In this document: in pieces, positions 23,021 through 34,100 of the stretch
How positions within the stretch are numbered: position 1 is the stretch's first letter
Layout of the letters: every line of letters begins with the position of its first letter
From: Maniola hyperantus
Lineage: Eukaryota > Arthropoda > Insecta > Lepidoptera > Nymphalidae
Assembly (NCBI RefSeq): GCF_902806685.2
Contig: NC_048541.1
Location: 7,685,465-7,749,464 of the forward strand
Length of the DNA: 64,000 nucleotides
Direction: 5' to 3'
Notes under the pieces: model-generated
Told to the model about the DNA's origin: nothing
Databases searched by the model: none
What the model saw: the letters and a program-made list of their open reading frames with translations, nothing else
Translations under genes and position numbers: made by a program

Positions 23021-23843
23021 TAAGGTAGTTCAGGCATAGAAGGCCCGGCCGGTTGCAAGGCCCAGTATCGAAAAATTAGAGTTGCAATAGTATTATTCGT
23101 TCAACACATCCCGCACACATAGAAGTAGTAGATACAACGAGCTGGCAACAACGCTTTGCTACGCACCCGCCGCCATTTTGTTAGTAGCGTTCATACAGTC
23201 GGTGCGGGAGGTAGCGTCTGCTCTTCATATATTTTTTTACGAAAATAAACTTTGTTTTAATTAAGTTTCTTGAGTTAGTCGATGTTTATTCTTATTTGGA
23301 TGTGAACACAAGTTAACTAGCTGCATGAGAAAGGGTAAGTTAGTAATTTTATTCCTATATTTATATTTAATATTTTCCGTTATTCTAGAATTTGTACTAT
23401 GGCTAAGAAGGCCCACGCTTTCCGTTGCTTACAAGGCCCGTACATCTTATTTAACGTATGAGATGAAAAGGTTGACTTTAATAAATGGTTACTTTAAAGT
23501 GCAATTTTAGAATAAACAATGCGAAAGTAAGTCTGTCTGTCTGTCACCTTTTCACGGCTTAACTGGTGAACCGATTTTAATGAATTTTGGTAAAGTTGTA
23601 AATGGGACAGAGCTTAGGCAAATATTTTGCAAAAATAGAAATAGAAAGAAGTGAAATAAGGGTTAAAAGTTAAAATATATCAATTTTCTTGTTATTATTA
23701 TGATAATAATGGTTCGTCGGACTAACGGTTGAATATAAAACATTTTTATTTATTAATTATTAAAGTGTAATAATGAACTATTCATTCTGCCAATGTAACT
23801 GAATAAATTTAAACTTTATAAGATATTTTCTTTGCAGATTAGA

Positions 23844-25043
23844 ATGTCGTCACCACCCCTGCCAGTTAAAAGGAAGCGGGCCCTGTGGTCAGAAAATAGT
23901 TTGGCCTCGGCAATGGCTGCTGTGAAAAACGGTGAACTTTCACAACGAGAAGCAGCGGCTCGTTATAATATACCTCGCAGAACTCTACGAAACCACCTGA
24001 CATCCGGAAAATCTAAAAAAGAAATTGGGCGGGCCCCCATATTGTCAAAGGCGCACGAAAAAGATTTAGTGGAGAGAATTATAAAATTTTCCAAAATAGG
24101 CATGCCGCTTACACCCCAAGTCATTCGAACACAGGCCTACAACTTCTGTGAGAAGCAGGGAATTGAAAACAATTTCAATAAAAAAACTGGCAGAGCGGGT
24201 AGGGACTGGTTCAACATGTTTATGAAACGGAACCCAAATATTTCAATCCGCAAGGCTCAACTTATGAACCCGGCTAGAGCACAGAAACTGAATAAGTCCA
24301 TAGTGCAGCATCACTTTCAAGAAATAAAGAAATTGTACGATGAACTAGACATTCCCAATCACCCAGAAAGGTTATATAACATCGACGAAAAAGGCTGCAG
24401 GTTAACTATCCATCACCAGCAAAAAGTTTTAGCTGAAAAAGGCAATCGCAGGGTTCATATGGTAGCACATGAACATGCGGAAAATGTTACGATTGCTGTT
24501 TGTGTTAGTGCTGCAGGAAATAGCATTCCTCCGATGATACTTTTTAAGGGTATACGACTTAAACAGGAATTCACAGACAACTTACCCCCTGGAACACTAG
24601 TGAAAATGGCACCTAAGGGTAGTATGACGAGCTCTTTGTTCATTAATTTTATAGAACATCTGGGAAAATACAAGTCCCCGGGAAAATGTTTGCTGATATT
24701 TGACGGTGCCTCGTGCCATCTAGATTATGATATAGTAGACGCAGCAGAAAAATATGATATAATATTGTATTGCTTGCCATCGAACACAACACATGAGTTG
24801 CAGCCGCTGGACAAATCAGTCAATAAATCATTTGAAAATTTCTGGGATCAAGAAGTTGTGAAGTTCATGTACCACAACCCTACCAAAAAGATCAATAAAG
24901 CGCGTTTTAATCCAATATTTACCAAAGTTTGGGCAAAAAGCGTGACCCCAGAAAATATTATTAATGGCTTTCGAGCAACCGGATTGTTTCCCTTAGACCC
25001 TAACGCAATACCAGAAGATGCCTACCTGCCATCTATTAACTGA
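23844..25043 (+). CDS. pogo/Tigger-type transposase, DDE part
   Basis: DNA-binding and cutting protein of the surrounding transposon. The first ATG (23844) follows a strong acceptor TTTTCTTTGCAG; a GTAAGT donor at 23337 suggests a 5' UTR intron. About residues 18-58 form a pipsqueak-like helix-turn-helix (SQREAAARYNIPRRTLRNHL). The Tigger-type DNA-binding stretch follows, then the DDE_1 core with candidate catalytic aspartates at D181 (NIDEKG), D287 (IFDGASCH) and D323 (QPLDKS), a DD35D spacing typical of pogo elements. The frame stops at TGA (25041-25043) just after EDAYLPSIN. A second open frame continues immediately, so the stop looks like a frame break and not the natural end. Confidence 0.88.
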   Translation: MSSPPLPVKRKRALWSENSLASAMAAVKNGELSQREAAARYNIPRRTLRNHLTSGKSKKEIGRAPILSKAHEKDLVERIIKFSKIGMPLTPQVIRTQAYNFCEKQGIENNFNKKTGRAGRDWFNMFMKRNPNISIRKAQLMNPARAQKLNKSIVQHHFQEIKKLYDELDIPNHPERLYNIDEKGCRLTIHHQQKVLAEKGNRRVHMVAHEHAENVTIAVCVSAAGNSIPPMILFKGIRLKQEFTDNLPPGTLVKMAPKGSMTSSLFINFIEHLGKYKSPGKCLLIFDGASCHLDYDIVDAAEKYDIILYCLPSNTTHELQPLDKSVNKSFENFWDQEVVKFMYHNPTKKINKARFNPIFTKVWAKSVTPENIINGFRATGLFPLDPNAIPEDAYLPSIN

Positions 25044-25356
25044 AAACCAAGACCCCCAATTGCCCAGTTCAGCAACGCATATATTGACACCTCCTGATAC
25101 CTTAGTGTACCGTCCTTTGGAAAACAATTCAGATACGGATCTTACTGATGCTGAAGACTCTGTAGCTATGATGGATTCTAGAATCGACGTTGCTTCTCCA
25201 TCTTTACTGAATAGTTTTCGACAAGAAAACTTTACAGGAGAAGCTACCCCCAATATAACGTGCCCGGCAATAGCTGTTTCTGAGCAGATTCTTCAAAGAC
25301 GTTTGGTAGATTATACTCCATCGCTTGATTCTGATTCAGAAAATGAAAAACTATAG
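25030..25356 (+). pseudogene. Transposase middle segment, frame-shifted
   Basis: A different frame takes over within about 20 bp of the first stop and reads TENQDPQLPSSATHILTPPD, then an Asp/Ser-rich linker (NNSDTDLTDAEDS, SLDSDSENEK) to a stop at 25354-25356. It has no start of its own. The acidic, low-complexity composition matches the linker that follows the DDE core in long pogo-like transposases. Best read as part of the same protein displaced by an indel. Confidence 0.7.
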
Positions 25357-25372
25357 AACAAAAGTCTTATAA

Positions 25373-26116
25373 AGAGTTCGTCGTCGAGTTCCAGGGCCTT
25401 CTGGTATAAATAGAACCATTACACAAGTCTTATCTTCGGATTCAGAGTCATCTTTGGATTTTGAAAACTTTGTTTATCAACAAACTACACGAGGTATCAA
25501 CATTTATGACCCTTTTAGTGACTCCGATGAAGAGAATGATGATTTAATACGAAAAGGAGAAAAAATTCCAGAAAAAAGTTACAAGAAATTGGCGAGTGAA
25601 ATTATAGAAATGCGTTCACCAATTTCGGCTGATGATTCCCATGATGATGTTCCACTGATTGAGTTCAAAAATAAAATACCTTCCACGACAACTTTTAAGG
25701 AACTGATACCAACACCTAACTTTGCCGTTGTAAAGTCCCGTCCAAGACGCAAAGCCATGAATTATAAAGGACAGAGAATCGTCAAAGATTTATTTGAGAA
25801 GAAGCATGATAATAGTTATGAGAGGGGAAAAACTAAAGATGCGACAGTAAGAAAAAATAATAAAAAAATTATACTAAATAAGGAAAATAAAAAGTCGACT
25901 AGGAAGGAAAGTAAGAAAACCAAGACCCAAAATAAAATAGGTAAAAACAAGAAAACTAAAACAGATATGAATGATAGATGGTTTTGTCATGGGTGCAAAC
26001 TAGAAAGAGAAGAGGATATGAGAAGATGTAAAAATTGTGCTAAATGGTATCACGAAGAATGTGTAGGTTTAACCAAAGACGACGATGAAGCTTTTATTTG
26101 CCCCGATTGCATTTAA
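25373..26116 (+). pseudogene. Transposase C-terminal segment with PHD finger, frame-shifted
   Basis: A third frame opens after TAA at 25370-25372 and reads RVRRRVPGPSGINR, an acidic stretch (FSDSDEENDD), a very Lys/Asn-rich basic region, and a C-terminal PHD zinc finger. The finger carries WFCHGC, RRCKNC, WYHEEC and CPDC: a C4HC3 set within the last 45 residues. PHD fingers often read histone-tail modifications, so the tail may guide target choice; that is an inference. It ends at TAA 26114-26116. There is no ATG near the start of the frame, which supports a broken continuation and not a separate gene. Confidence 0.75.
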
Positions 26117-26828
26117 CGACACGGTCAATATTTTATTTAAGTAATTTTAAGATAATTTGGAGTATTTGTGATCTCTTAACAAGGCTGATTTAATAACAAG
26201 TTCCTAATTAAAACATGAGTATAAGTTCCAAATACCTAAATAAATTTGTGTGAAGAATATGTTACTCGTTATAAGTTTTGATTCTTTAAAAAGTCCTTAG
26301 GTTTAATAAGGCCCTCTAAAATTTTGTTAAAATGTAAAAAATGAGCGATTTTTTAAAATAATATTTTAAAAGTTGATATTTAAAGGGATGTGTCTAATAA
26401 AGGTTTAATTTTATTTTTAACCTACTGTTTTAGAGTTAAATAGAAGATTTCTTATTTCTTTAGTATAATAAGGCCCAAAACCAAATATTACCACTAATTA
26501 AGAATATCCTCCTGTTTTAAATATACGAAATATTGTTTTAGGTTTAAGTTGAAAGTTAAAAAGATTTAAAAGCAGTAATAACCATCAAAATGTTTATTTT
26601 TATTGCGGGCCTTAATATCTTGATAGTGTTTAATAAGGCCCAAAACAGTAGTTTTAAAAAAACTTGATTTCTCAATAATACCTTAATATTTATGTAATTA
26701 TTTTGATACATCAACAAAGTGGAATAAATGTTAAGCCTATCTCGAATGAGTTTGTCATTTTATCATGATTATTTATATAAAAATATTTAATTTTAAATAA
26801 AAGTGGGCCTTATATGCCTCTCTTACCT

Positions 26829-27930
26829 TATTTCAATTTAGCAAAGTACACCGGAATAGACTATTTTGAGCAAATTAGACAAAATAATATGTAATTATTT
26901 TAGAACTATCCTATCTAGGTTTCTAGTTTCTACCTACAAAGCAGAAGGAACAAAAAAGGCTCGTCGTACTGGTACGATAGTTACCAGCCACAAATTAAAT
27001 TATTGAAATCATGGAAGATGATCTACCTAATTACGGTTTGAAAATATTCAAAGCCCTTATAATTATCTCATTGGAATCGAAACAGGCACACAGTCAATTC
27101 TAATAGAAGGTAAATGGGACAATCTGTCACACTATAAAGAAAATATATAGGTACCTACTCTGTGATAGTATCAAGAAGACTGAATCAACATATTTTTCAA
27201 TGTGCCTATGATAAAAATGAGAACATGTAGGTAGATCTGTAGAAGGCCTTGTCGCCACATTGTTTATGGGCTAGGCAAGACCCATGACTGCCTACGCGTT
27301 ATCTGTGACCAAGTTAATGACGAAATATACGACGTCATCATCATCGAGCATAGCAGGTTGACCGCCGACTTTTTATGCAAACTTATTAAAATTTAATGAT
27401 CTCTCATCTCATGTGTAACTGTACCTGCTAGGTTCTGTATACCTAGCACTAGTTTTGCCATTTAATCAGCTCCAGTGAGAGCTGTAAATATAAGTTACTT
27501 GACTTACTACAGACTTGTATATGAAGCTCTGGTTTAGATATTATTTTCTAGTAAGTAAAAGTTTCCTCGTTCTTCAGTTTAAATAATAAACGTAGGGGTC
27601 TACGTAAATTTACGTTTCTATGGATAAAAATCTGATTCAAGTTTCAACAATAGTCAGTCCATTACTATTTACTGTCAATGCGTTGTACGTTAAAAATACT
27701 TAATGAATAATTGGTATGCTTTTTATAAGTAAGTATGATCATTACCATATACAGCAAAGACAGATACAATGATTCATCAATTTAAAGAAACAGTGGTACT
27801 CCACCTCCACGATGCGGACATCTCATGCTTCAAGATTGTCGGCTGAGCAGACGTGGAATGAGCGAGAAGCAAAGTGCGAGTGTGGGCCGAGTGACGCCGA
27901 CGAACCAGCGACTCGCCTCTGCTTCGGCGT
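26829..27930. other. Upstream flank of the small heat-shock gene, no gene seen
   Basis: AT-rich to about 27780, then rising GC content toward the promoter. No dispersed repeat was recognised. Confidence 0.4.
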
Positions 27931-28112
27931 TCGAACGTGAGGCTATTTAAAACTGTGCGCAAGCCCCCTGGCGCCGAGTTGACGACTAATGATCAGTGCT
28001 GCCTTGTCTGAGAACCAGTGCGTAGCGACATTGTGAACTGTGTTTATACAAAAACGTTTCCCCGCCAGTGTTTGTTTAGTTTCGTCAGTTTTCACACTAT
28101 ACACAAGTTGAC
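27931..28112 (+). promoter_or_regulatory. Probable promoter and 5' UTR of the HSPB8-like gene
   Basis: A TATA-like CTATTTAAAAC lies at about 27941-27951, roughly 165 bp before the ATG, with a GC-rich leader after it. TTCGAAC-type sequence occurs at about 27929. I do not see a clean array of alternating GAA/TTC pentamers at correct spacing, so heat-shock-factor control is not demonstrated. Confidence 0.45.
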
Positions 28113-31100
28113 ATGGCTGACAGTGGTCTGAAGAGGAATATTCCCATCAAGCTTGGAGATTTCTCAGTTATCGATACCGAGTTCTCGAGCATCAGGGAGA
28201 GATTTGACGCCGAAATGAGAAAAATGGAGGACGAGATGAGCAAATTCCGATCAGAACTCATGAACAGGGAAAGCAACAATTTCTTCAAGAGTTCGACAAG
28301 GTATTTATTAATTTTTTTACCATAAACTTAAGGAACGCGCGAGGTGCTATTGAGCAATTGTGCAGTTTTATAGTTAACCATGTGTCGATTCATATCCACA
28401 GTTATTTCATTACGCAACCTTATAAGAATACCGGATTATTTTATCGAGTGTACCTACATATTTGTACAATTTACATTATTATTCTGAATGTGGCGTTAAC
28501 GTTGTCGGCCCTGTTGTCCTAAAAGGGAATCTTGCATTAATGAGATAGGGGATTTCGTAAGAGTCGCCCACCTCGGGTGACCTCGGCGGCGGCGGTTCCA
28601 TTAAAGTAGTTATATTCAAAAGGCATTATTCGGGATCATTCCGCGGAACGGCATCAACTGCAGACATCTTAGTCGTCTCCATTTAAAGCGTGCAGCGATA
28701 CGTAAGCCCGACGCGGGATGATGTCATAAATAGAAATAGCGCCGGCCGGCAGCTCCGAACGATTTGTACATAATACACAAGAATGTGAAAAGTTATTCGA
28801 TCGATAAAATGTTCGTATAAACAAGCGCTACGAATGTCATCAAACAAGCGCAATACCTACGTAAAAATGTAGATGGTATGTAAATAGATTTGAGTCTACT
28901 CAGATCGTAGAAAACGTGCTTACCTATCGTATCTTTTACTTGAAATACATTATTTTCAGTTTCAAAGAAACATGAAATTATAGAAGCACATTTTCACGAG
29001 AACCGGTTTTAGATTATCCTATCGACATTATTACGTAGGTCTGGTAATACTGGCATAAAAGTTTGATGATTGCATGCTGGTATGATCGAGCTGAGTAACG
29101 TTTATCGCCTGAAACCATACATGACCTAGTTGGAGCACAGCGAATTGGTTATTTTACAACCTCAATGACGCAATAAACCTACACTCGTCATTCAGAGATG
29201 AGGTATAATTGTATTTGGCAGGTTATAGGTACGAACCAAAAATGTTAAGGACAGTTAGGACGTCCTCTATGTATTGATCTTCGTTCAAAAGAAATTATTT
29301 AAATGACTAGGTATGCTGACTAGCCGTGATAGCCTAGTGGGTACGACGCCCGCCTCCTATTCAGGAGTAAGGGGGTTCGATCCCAGGCACGCACCTCTAA
29401 CTTTTCGGATTTATGTGCGTTTTAAGAAATTAAATATCACTCGCTTTAACGATAAAGAAAAAAACATCGTGAGGCAACCTGTATGCCTGAGAGTTGTCCA
29501 TAATGTTCTCAAAGGTGTGTGAAGTCTGCCAATCCGTACTTGGCCAGCGGTGGTGGACTATGGACAACCTCTCATACTGAGAGGAGCCCGTGCTCTATAG
29601 TGAGCCGGCTATGGGTTGTTGTTGATGATGATGATGATGATGTTGCTGACTAACAAAAATAAAATAAACTTGATAGATATAACCTACTCAATGTTTATGA
29701 ATTGCATATCAGTACAAAGGATTTAGTTATTCAACGTGAGCAATCTAACCGGCCCGCCTACATTGCGAGTGATGTGGGTAGAACGCGTTTTTCGCATTCT
29801 AACTGCTAAGTTTTTGACAGGTTTTGTCTATTCGTTGTACCCATGAACGTATGGTTTTAGTAGTGGTGAATTTATAATATTAGGATAACATAATCAATGT
29901 TAGTTTTGATGAATTTAATACGAGATTGCTGTAGTTTAGTTTATTAATTTATCTACGTTATCATTTAGTTTAGCTACCTATGGCGTTCTACGGATATAAT
30001 ACTTATACATATCAATTGCTTATTTATATTATCAGTTTGTTAAGTCCCTATACTTCATTTTATGCTTATTACAATATCGTTTATAATAGTAGGTATACAT
30101 ATTATAGTATGTAATTTTTTTTTAATAACCACCAAGTTTCCGTTTCTTGTACTTATTGTTTAAGAAGAAAAAATTACTGTGTTGAATCATTTGATAAAAA
30201 TGAATGACGTACCTACACTAACAAATAATATTGCCTTTTGCATGTCTTACAATTTCGAATCTGTTTCCTCCGGAGGAGTAACCAAGTCTTCAGAGAGGTA
30301 ATAATTTTACACTACACACATTCTATGTGTATGTTTAACGGGTATAATATTATAACTTTATGCGCTGCACTTTTAATTGCACACACAAGTACATATTTAG
30401 TATATAATAAACAATTATGATATTATATACATACCTATAGGTAAGTCTATATTATGTGTCCACATAAATATACCTATAATATCTTAACAAAATATACATG
30501 CATAGTGTTCATCATTATGTAGTCAGATGTTTATGTTTAATACATAGATATAATAGGTATTTCGATTCGTAAGTAGATGTATATAATGTAATAGTGTGTT
30601 CATTTAATTGTGTATTAGAATACCTAGTAAGTATATTTTTTCACCAGCAAATACTTAATGCACGCAACTTAACACGGGGCACTTAATGGTATTCATTTAT
30701 TCCTATTTAATACAGTATACTTACCTTTCCTTTAGGTATTTTGATACAAACATCCATCTATATCAGTATAGTAACGTGAGTTTTTTTCTATATTAAGTCT
30801 ATTGAACGTAGGTATTTAAATTAGATAAATACCTAAATATCATATCAGGTTTTTTTATTTAACCTAATCCATTCAAAAGTAAGGCACATTTCAAGAAATA
30901 TTTATAGGTTTATTAGGTCCTAGTTTGTTCAAAAAAATTAATTATTGTACGCAATGAGTTAGTTCTATGTATACATAGAAGTCATTGAATAGGTCTATAT
31001 TATGTACAATAGTAAAACAATTTTGTGATATATTGGATAACATTGAGTGAGATCATTTGTTGACAATAACCTTGTATCTGCATTCATGAGCATGACATCA

Positions 31101-34100
31101 GCCTCGTGAAGTGTGAATAGGTAGAATTCAGTTAAACAGCCTCGGAAAAGTTACACTTGCATACACGTTCAAACTTATATCTCAATGACATTATTGCAAT
31201 CAGCAGCATGTACCTACTTACATATGTACTTAATTTTATTTGAATGTCAGGTTACAATTACTTGCAAGTGATAACAGATGCTGATAGCCTGATAGGTATA
31301 ACAATACCTATGTGGGTAGGTAAAACAAACATCATGGTATTTTTAGGGTTCCGTACCGCAAAAGGAAAAACGGAACCCTTATAGGATCACTTTGTTGTCT
31401 GTCTGTCAAGAAACCTACAGGGTACTTCCCGTTGACCTAGAATCATGAAATTTGGAAGGTAGGTAGGTCTCATAGCAGACATTCGGGGACAAATCTGAAA
31501 ACCGTGAATTTGAAAATACATCACACAAAAAAATTTAATTGTGGTCATGAACAAATATTGCTATTTTCAACTTTCTAAGTACGATAACTATATTAAGTGG
31601 GGTATCATATGAAAGGGATTCACTTGTGATTTCTAAAACAGATTTTTATTTATTTTTATGCATACCTAATTGTTTTTGATTTATCGTGCAAAAAGTCGAA
31701 AAAATACGACTGCAGTACGGAACTCTCAGTGCGCGAGTCTGACTCGCACTTGGCCGGTTTTTTTAAAGATGGTTATCCGATTCAGAGTTCATATTAACGT
31801 AGGTCAAGAATTCATAAGACAATAGTGTCATTACAGATTATACAGAGCATAATTAGAATAACAACCCGGAGAACATGTTAATATCAAAGGTTTAATTTAA
31901 AGTATTTGAAAAAAACAAAAACTGACAATGTGGCTAATTCCGTTGTACACAAACTCTAAACTAAACTAAAATGACACGTTTAAATTTATTGCTATCCTTT
32001 CATAATGTTGCTTGCGGAAAAGGAAAGCACTAGATTTAGGTCCGTTAATTTAGTTTAGGTTAGAGATTGTGTACAAGAGAATCGGCCCCATTAAATACTC
32101 AAAATTAATCAAATCAGTAAAGAAAGTGTGTCTGTCTGCTAGCTTTTCACGGCCCTCGTTTAACCATTTTTGACAAAATTTGGCAGATAGCTTGCATCCC
32201 AGGGAAGGATACCTATAGCTTACTTTTGTCCCGGAAAATGAAAGAGTTCCCATGTGATTCTAAAAAACTTACGCTTTACTAACTTACTAAGACGTCGCGT
32301 GAATCAACTAAGTATTTGGTACAGAGATAGCTTGCTTCCTGGAGACGGCCATAGGCTTTTAATATCGGAGGTTAAGAGTTTTCACGGGAATTTTTAAAAT
32401 CTAAATCCACGTGGGCGAAGTCGTGCGCATTATTTAGTTATCTAGAAAAGAATCTAACCATGGAATAATAAATCAAAACATGACGTCAAAGATTGTATTG
32501 ATTTGTCCTAACTCTCTACCTTCCTATACCTACCTAGGAAGGTAGCAAGCATAACTATGTAGTATTTTCTACCCTGACTTTAAATTCAGTGATTGAGATA
32601 CGAATTATGTTTATTGGAATGGGCTATGCGTCAGGCTTGATGTCACGCAAGGGGTTTACAAACATAAACCCCTTGCGTGACATAGGGATAAGTTTTGATT
32701 CCATATTGAACCCACACCACACTTAATAAACACATTTTGCAGAAACACAGATATATCCATGATTATTGATTTTTTTGTTATCAAGCGTGAAGCTAGTAAC
32801 GACTTACTATTTGTAATTCTCAATACAGTCTACCTACTTAATATTATTGCAATTTGCGTGTGAACGTTACATTCTAAAAGAATTTGTTAGATATTTATTT
32901 GTAAATGCAATCAGTTTAGTTGCCCAAGAGACTAAGCTTTTTTTAAGTTTGAAATGGTTTTAATAGTAACCTGCTGAAAATATTTATGTAAATTCTGTCA
33001 CGACATCGATATAACAGTTTGCACGCAAATAATAATGAATACGGCTTAGCGGTCATTGACCCGATGATAATATTCGTGAATGATGATAGTTTTTCATTCT
33101 TTGTTAGTAGCGTTGATCTATATAAAAGGAAAGCTAACTGGCTGACTGACTGACTGAACGCGGGAATAAGCTAGTATTATATAAAGTAAAACAACTAAAA
33201 GTATTCAACTATTTATTTAATCTACAGACTAATTATAATAATAAAGTACTTGTAAAAGTTTATTCGAATAAAAAAGATTTTTATTTATTTTTATTTATTT
33301 ATTTAGCCCATAGGTAGGTACTGTTCTTACACAAAATAATTATGTACTCTACCTATTATCACGATATGCAACAGTTTTAAGTAGGTACAGGTACCTAATC
33401 TTGAACTGAATAAAAATATATTCATATTAGGTATAAGCACAAACTTTTGTCCACGACTTTGTCTGCGTGATATAAATTATTATGGCCTAAACTCTAAAGC
33501 ACTCAGGGATACCTACTATGGGATATTATCACTATCGGATCATTAGTTCCGGAAATTACCCCCTACAACCTACAACATACAAACTCACCTTCATAATTTA
33601 TTAGTATTAAGATCTAAGCACAGAACAAAGTAATAGACGTCAAAAGTATAGGTATTGGCCACATATTGGCCATGTTTAAACATCATTCGCATATGCCCCT
33701 TCTTCATCAACTAGCGTAAATTGTATCTTGTGCTAGGACTCAAGGAGATGTAGCGATTGTAAAATGCATGGGGTTTGACTTTGAGCCGTCGACCTTTTTT
33801 TTGATTTTCAGGCTGCGCCCAGTCTATTGAGCTATTTAGATAGGACCTAACTCTACAACACCAAGGTCTATGCACTTTGTTATCGTTTGTATCTAACTAA
33901 ATCTTTACACGTACACTGTAATAACATTTACTCGTACCTATTTTATCTCTACAGTAGCCGGCAGAAAATATTGTACATCAACCTTTAAAAATGGAGTTCG
34001 GCTTCGTAGAGCGTTGTCTTTGTCACTCATACCTATGTGACGTTTTGTCGGTCTCAACGACAGAGACAACGCTGTACGAAATCGCTATCTCTTTCCAAAA

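Larger units (their letters stand above)
23023..26828 (+). mobile_element. pogo/Tigger-type DNA transposon, 3.8 kb
   Basis: Flanked by TA at 23021-23022 and 26829-26830. The terminal repeats match at about 19 of 24 positions (left 23023-23046, right 26805-26828 in reverse), sharing AGGTA, AGGCATA and AAGGCCC. The motif AAGGCCC (either strand) occurs at 23040, 23057, 23408, 23433, 26308, 26470, 26607, 26635 and 26805, all in the non-coding ends. Inside lie a pogo-class transposase with two frame breaks and a PHD-finger tail. A fragment of family D is nested at 23517-23610. AT-rich 3' sequence after 26116 carries no further gene. Nearly complete but probably inactive as read. Confidence 0.85.

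Noticed and set aside
23844..26116. Domesticated host gene derived from pogo
   Set aside because: Terminal repeats, the TA duplication and frame breaks mark it as a transposon copy.
27920..27940. Heat-shock element upstream of the HSPB8-like gene
   Set aside because: TTCGAA occurs, but the GAA/TTC pentamers are not at the spacing required for heat-shock factor.
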